Of a DNA stretch of 64,000 nt, positions 61,835 to 64,000 are shown piece by piece. Made by a program: the position numbers and the translations under genes. Source of the DNA: Caldilineaceae bacterium (GTDB lineage: Bacteria; Chloroflexota; Anaerolineae; Caldilineales; Caldilineaceae); contig JALHQH010000010.1 in NCBI GenBank assembly GCA_022842065.1, forward strand, positions 255,082-319,081, written 5' to 3'. Within the stretch, counting starts at the first letter, position 1; the number at the start of each line of letters is the position of its first letter. Below the pieces are notes generated by a model, which saw only the letters and a program-made list of their open reading frames with translations, was not told the origin of the DNA and ran no database searches.

Positions 61835-62914
61835 CTAACTGGCAAAGGTCGAACGCAACTGGCGCTGGCGCAAGAGCATCCAGATGATCACCGGCACACC
61901 AAAGAGGGAGGTGATCACATTAACGGGCAGCACGGTCTGGCTGCCCGGCAGTTGGGCGATCAGGTCGGCGAGCAGGGCGACGGTTGCGCCAAAGAGCATG
62001 GAAGTCGGCACCAGGACGCGGTGATCAGCTGTGTTAAAGATCGTGCGGCAGAGATGGGGCACGGCCACCCCCAGAAAACCAATTGGGCCACAGAAGGCGG
62101 TCGATGCGCCGGCCAACAAGGCGGCGCTGCCGATGATCCAACGGCGCGTCTGTTTGACATCGACGCCAAGACTACGCGCATAGGTATCGCCGAGGAGCAG
62201 GGCGTTGAGCGATTTGGGCAGCAGATTAACCGCCACCAAGCCTAGCAAAATCACCGGGGCGAAGATCCGCAACTGCTCCCAAGTGACACCGCCAAAGCTG
62301 CCTGCGCCCCAGAGGCTAAAGCTCTGAATGCGTTCGGGCAGGCTAAAGTAGATCAGCAGGCTGACGAGCGCGCTGGCCAGATAACCAAACATCAGGCCGA
62401 GGATCAGCAATGTCAACACGCTCTGTACGCGCCGCGCCACCAGCAGCACAAGGCCCAAGACCAACCCCGCCCCCAAGCTAGCCGCCACCACCAACCCGAG
62501 GTCGCCATAAAGGCCGAGGCTACCCACCACCTTGGTCGCAGCCCCCCCCGTGCTCAACATCACCAATGCCACCCCCAAACTTGCCCCCGAACTGACGCCA
62601 AGGATATACGGGTCGGCCAACGGGTTGCGGAAGAGGGTCTGCATCTGTAAACCGCTCACGGCCAGCGCACTGCCGGCGAGGATCGCAGTCAACGCCTTGG
62701 GCAGGCGAAAGTTGAGAACGATGGTCGCCCAAGTCGCCTTGGCCGGGGTTCCCCCGGTCAGAATCTGGACGACATCACCGAGCGGAATGGTCACCGAGCC
62801 AAAGGCCAGGCTGAGCAGGAACGCGCCGATCAGCGCGCCGACGAGTGCAATCAGAACAATCCGCCGGAGACCAAGACGGGGCCAAGTGGTTTGGGTTAAC
62901 GTTGTTGTTGACAT
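61835..62914 (-). CDS. btuC: FecCD/BtuC-family ABC transporter permease
   Basis: A 359-residue inner-membrane protein with about nine or ten hydrophobic segments. Family motifs include RLPKALTAILAGSALAVSGL, the QTLFRNPLADPYILGVSSGA string and the C-terminal GPIGFLGVAVPHLCR and LPVNVITSLFGVPVIIW. It belongs to the iron-siderophore/cobalamin permease family. The upstream gene (binding protein) ends 67 bases before it and the ATPase follows, which is the standard order. Substrate specificity (iron complex or corrinoid) cannot be told from the permease itself. Confidence 0.92.
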   Translation of the reverse strand: MSTTTLTQTTWPRLGLRRIVLIALVGALIGAFLLSLAFGSVTIPLGDVVQILTGGTPAKATWATIVLNFRLPKALTAILAGSALAVSGLQMQTLFRNPLADPYILGVSSGASLGVALVMLSTGGAATKVVGSLGLYGDLGLVVAASLGAGLVLGLVLLVARRVQSVLTLLILGLMFGYLASALVSLLIYFSLPERIQSFSLWGAGSFGGVTWEQLRIFAPVILLGLVAVNLLPKSLNALLLGDTYARSLGVDVKQTRRWIIGSAALLAGASTAFCGPIGFLGVAVPHLCRTIFNTADHRVLVPTSMLFGATVALLADLIAQLPGSQTVLPVNVITSLFGVPVIIWMLLRQRQLRSTFAS

Positions 62915-62981
62915 AGTTTATTTGAGTTACGAGTTACGGGTTACAGGTCGCGCCGCTCGTGTCTCCTTGTCTCGTATCTTC

Positions 62982-64000
62982 TTACTGCAATGCGTGAAAA
63001 TAGACCGTCTCATGATCCGGCAAAATCTCCGGGTGGAAGATCGCGATCAGATCAGCGAGCACGACATCTGGGTTGGCGACAGCGCTTTCGTAATAGTCAT
63101 TGCCGCCGTTGGCATTCTGCTTTTTATTGTTGTTCCAGACGTTGCCATTTTGGAAGGGCGCAAAGTCGGCATAACGGGCATCAGCCGCGGCCATTTCGGC
63201 GAGTGAATTGACAAAACCAACATTGATCCAATAGTCAGCGGCAGCCGCGGTATCATAGACGACTTCGAACGCCAGCGGGATACTGCCGGTCGATTCGTCG
63301 GCGGCCCAGAGATAATCCGCCCCGGCGTCGGCCAGATACTGCGCGGTAAAGCTGTTGCCACCGGCCACGTACCACGAGCCTTGGTATTCGCTGTCGGTCA
63401 TCACGGTCGGTTTACTTTCGACCGCAGCGGCCTGGGCGGCGAGTTCCATGTAACGCTGGGCAATCGCCGCAAACTGCTCCTCGGCGACGGCTTCCTGGTT
63501 AAAGAAGAGCGCAATAAACTTGCCCCATTCGGCGCGGCCCAACGGCGAGGTTTCCAACCACTCGGCATTGACCACGGCGTGAAGACCGGCGTTGAGTAAG
63601 ACCGGGTGGGCATCATAATCAGGTGAACCAGAGCCATAGGTCATGATGATCGCGGGATCGAGATCGAGCAGTTGCTCAACGTTAACACCGGCACCATAAC
63701 CAACTTGGGCAATCTCGCCGGCCTCCGCCATAGACAACACGGTGGGGTTGTTGACATAGGTGACATCATCGACCGCGACAAGCCGATCAAGCACACCCAA
63801 GCTGTCGAGGAAGGGCAGGTAAGAGGTAGACATGGTGACAATACTCGGCACTGGCACTTCGATGATCTGGGTGGCGTCGTACCCGTCCGGCGCGGGCGTG
63901 CCACACTGGACAAGCACATATTCCAGCGCGCTTTCCGCACCAGGCCAGGGGGTGGCAATGGTGATCACTTTATAGTGGTTGGCATACGCGACGACAAAGC
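62982..64000 (-). CDS. Iron-complex/corrinoid ABC transporter substrate-binding protein (5' end beyond window)
   Basis: The frame is open to the right edge: before VITIATPWPG it reads FVVAYANHYK, which fits the usual YxxxYKVVTV strand of periplasmic iron-complex-binding proteins, so the apparent GTG start at 63,968 is not the real start. The visible 339 residues include PVPSIVTMSTSYLPFLDSLG, VDDVTYVNNP, LLDLDPAIIMTYGSG and the C-terminal FHPEILPDHETVYFHALQ. The signal peptide must lie outside. It is the first gene of the transporter operon visible here. Ligand (siderophore or corrinoid) is unresolved. Confidence 0.9.
   Translation of the reverse strand, partial: FVVAYANHYKVITIATPWPGAESALEYVLVQCGTPAPDGYDATQIIEVPVPSIVTMSTSYLPFLDSLGVLDRLVAVDDVTYVNNPTVLSMAEAGEIAQVGYGAGVNVEQLLDLDPAIIMTYGSGSPDYDAHPVLLNAGLHAVVNAEWLETSPLGRAEWGKFIALFFNQEAVAEEQFAAIAQRYMELAAQAAAVESKPTVMTDSEYQGSWYVAGGNSFTAQYLADAGADYLWAADESTGSIPLAFEVVYDTAAAADYWINVGFVNSLAEMAAADARYADFAPFQNGNVWNNNKKQNANGGNDYYESAVANPDVVLADLIAIFHPEILPDHETVYFHALQ

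Overview
The window (about 57% G+C by impression) looks like a chromosomal segment of a member of the Chloroflexota, probably an Anaerolineae/Caldilineales-type heterotroph. The clues are a SARP/NB-ARC/TPR regulator, an S8 protease with SVSWN repeats, an extracellular enzyme ending in a FLPLIVR-type tail, Uma2, AAA_14/DUF4143 and Rpn-like families, and many small toxin-antitoxin remnants. The assignment is inferred from protein style. No rRNA, tRNA, CRISPR array, phage or complete transposon was recognised.

Layout. 1-6.2 kb: a partial unknown gene divergent from a cyclase/formamidase, then a large secreted subtilisin with a lectin tail. 6.2-12.5 kb: a SARP-type regulator, a Nudix hydrolase coupled to a Uma2 protein, and malate synthase. 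12.7-15.8 kb: a tungstate ABC transporter (tupBCA) preceded by a MOSC protein. 15.9-22.1 kb: an Rpn-like nuclease, then a LacI regulator divergent from a fructose-type sugar ABC transporter, with a promoter and a perfect operator palindrome between them. 22.1-25.6 kb: an AAA_14 protein with a winged-helix partner, hicAB, an orphan NarL-type regulator, and a DsbA/FrnE-like gene with an in-frame TGA in its active site. 25.8-31 kb: an Fe-S RecB-like nuclease, recJ and glpD. 31-37.3 kb: alpha-L-rhamnosidase, a TumE-like pair, an L-rhamnonate dehydratase-like enzyme, and a creatininase downstream of a broken VapBC pair. 38-48.7 kb: a 2424-residue secreted amylase-pullulanase followed by a 1006-residue pullulanase without a signal peptide. 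48.7-53.6 kb: an accessory patch of whole and broken toxin-antitoxin genes, with a Nudix gene bounded by integron-like recombination sites. 53.6-57.4 kb: assorted single genes. 57.6-64 kb: a cobalamin-linked set (PduO adenosyltransferase, BtuF-like protein, BtuCD-like transporter, truncated cbiA) with a NagB-like enzyme and a rhodanese.

How the genes work together. Secreted amylase-pullulanase and protease would digest polymers outside the cell. The sugar transporter, intracellular pullulanase, rhamnosidase/rhamnonate dehydratase, NagB and GlpD would feed the products into central metabolism, and malate synthase would allow growth on C2 units. Tungstate uptake with MOSC points to Mo/W enzymes, and the last operon points to corrinoid salvage.

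The most notable observation is at 24,981-25,598. A FrnE-like oxidoreductase reads through a TGA at the first cysteine of its CPWC motif, and a bacterial SECIS-like stem-loop follows immediately, so it is a strong selenoprotein candidate. Also notable are an integron-cassette-like Nudix gene with degenerate attC features, a 164-bp hairpin repeat present twice, and long, nearly perfect, mutually unrelated palindromes at many gene borders.
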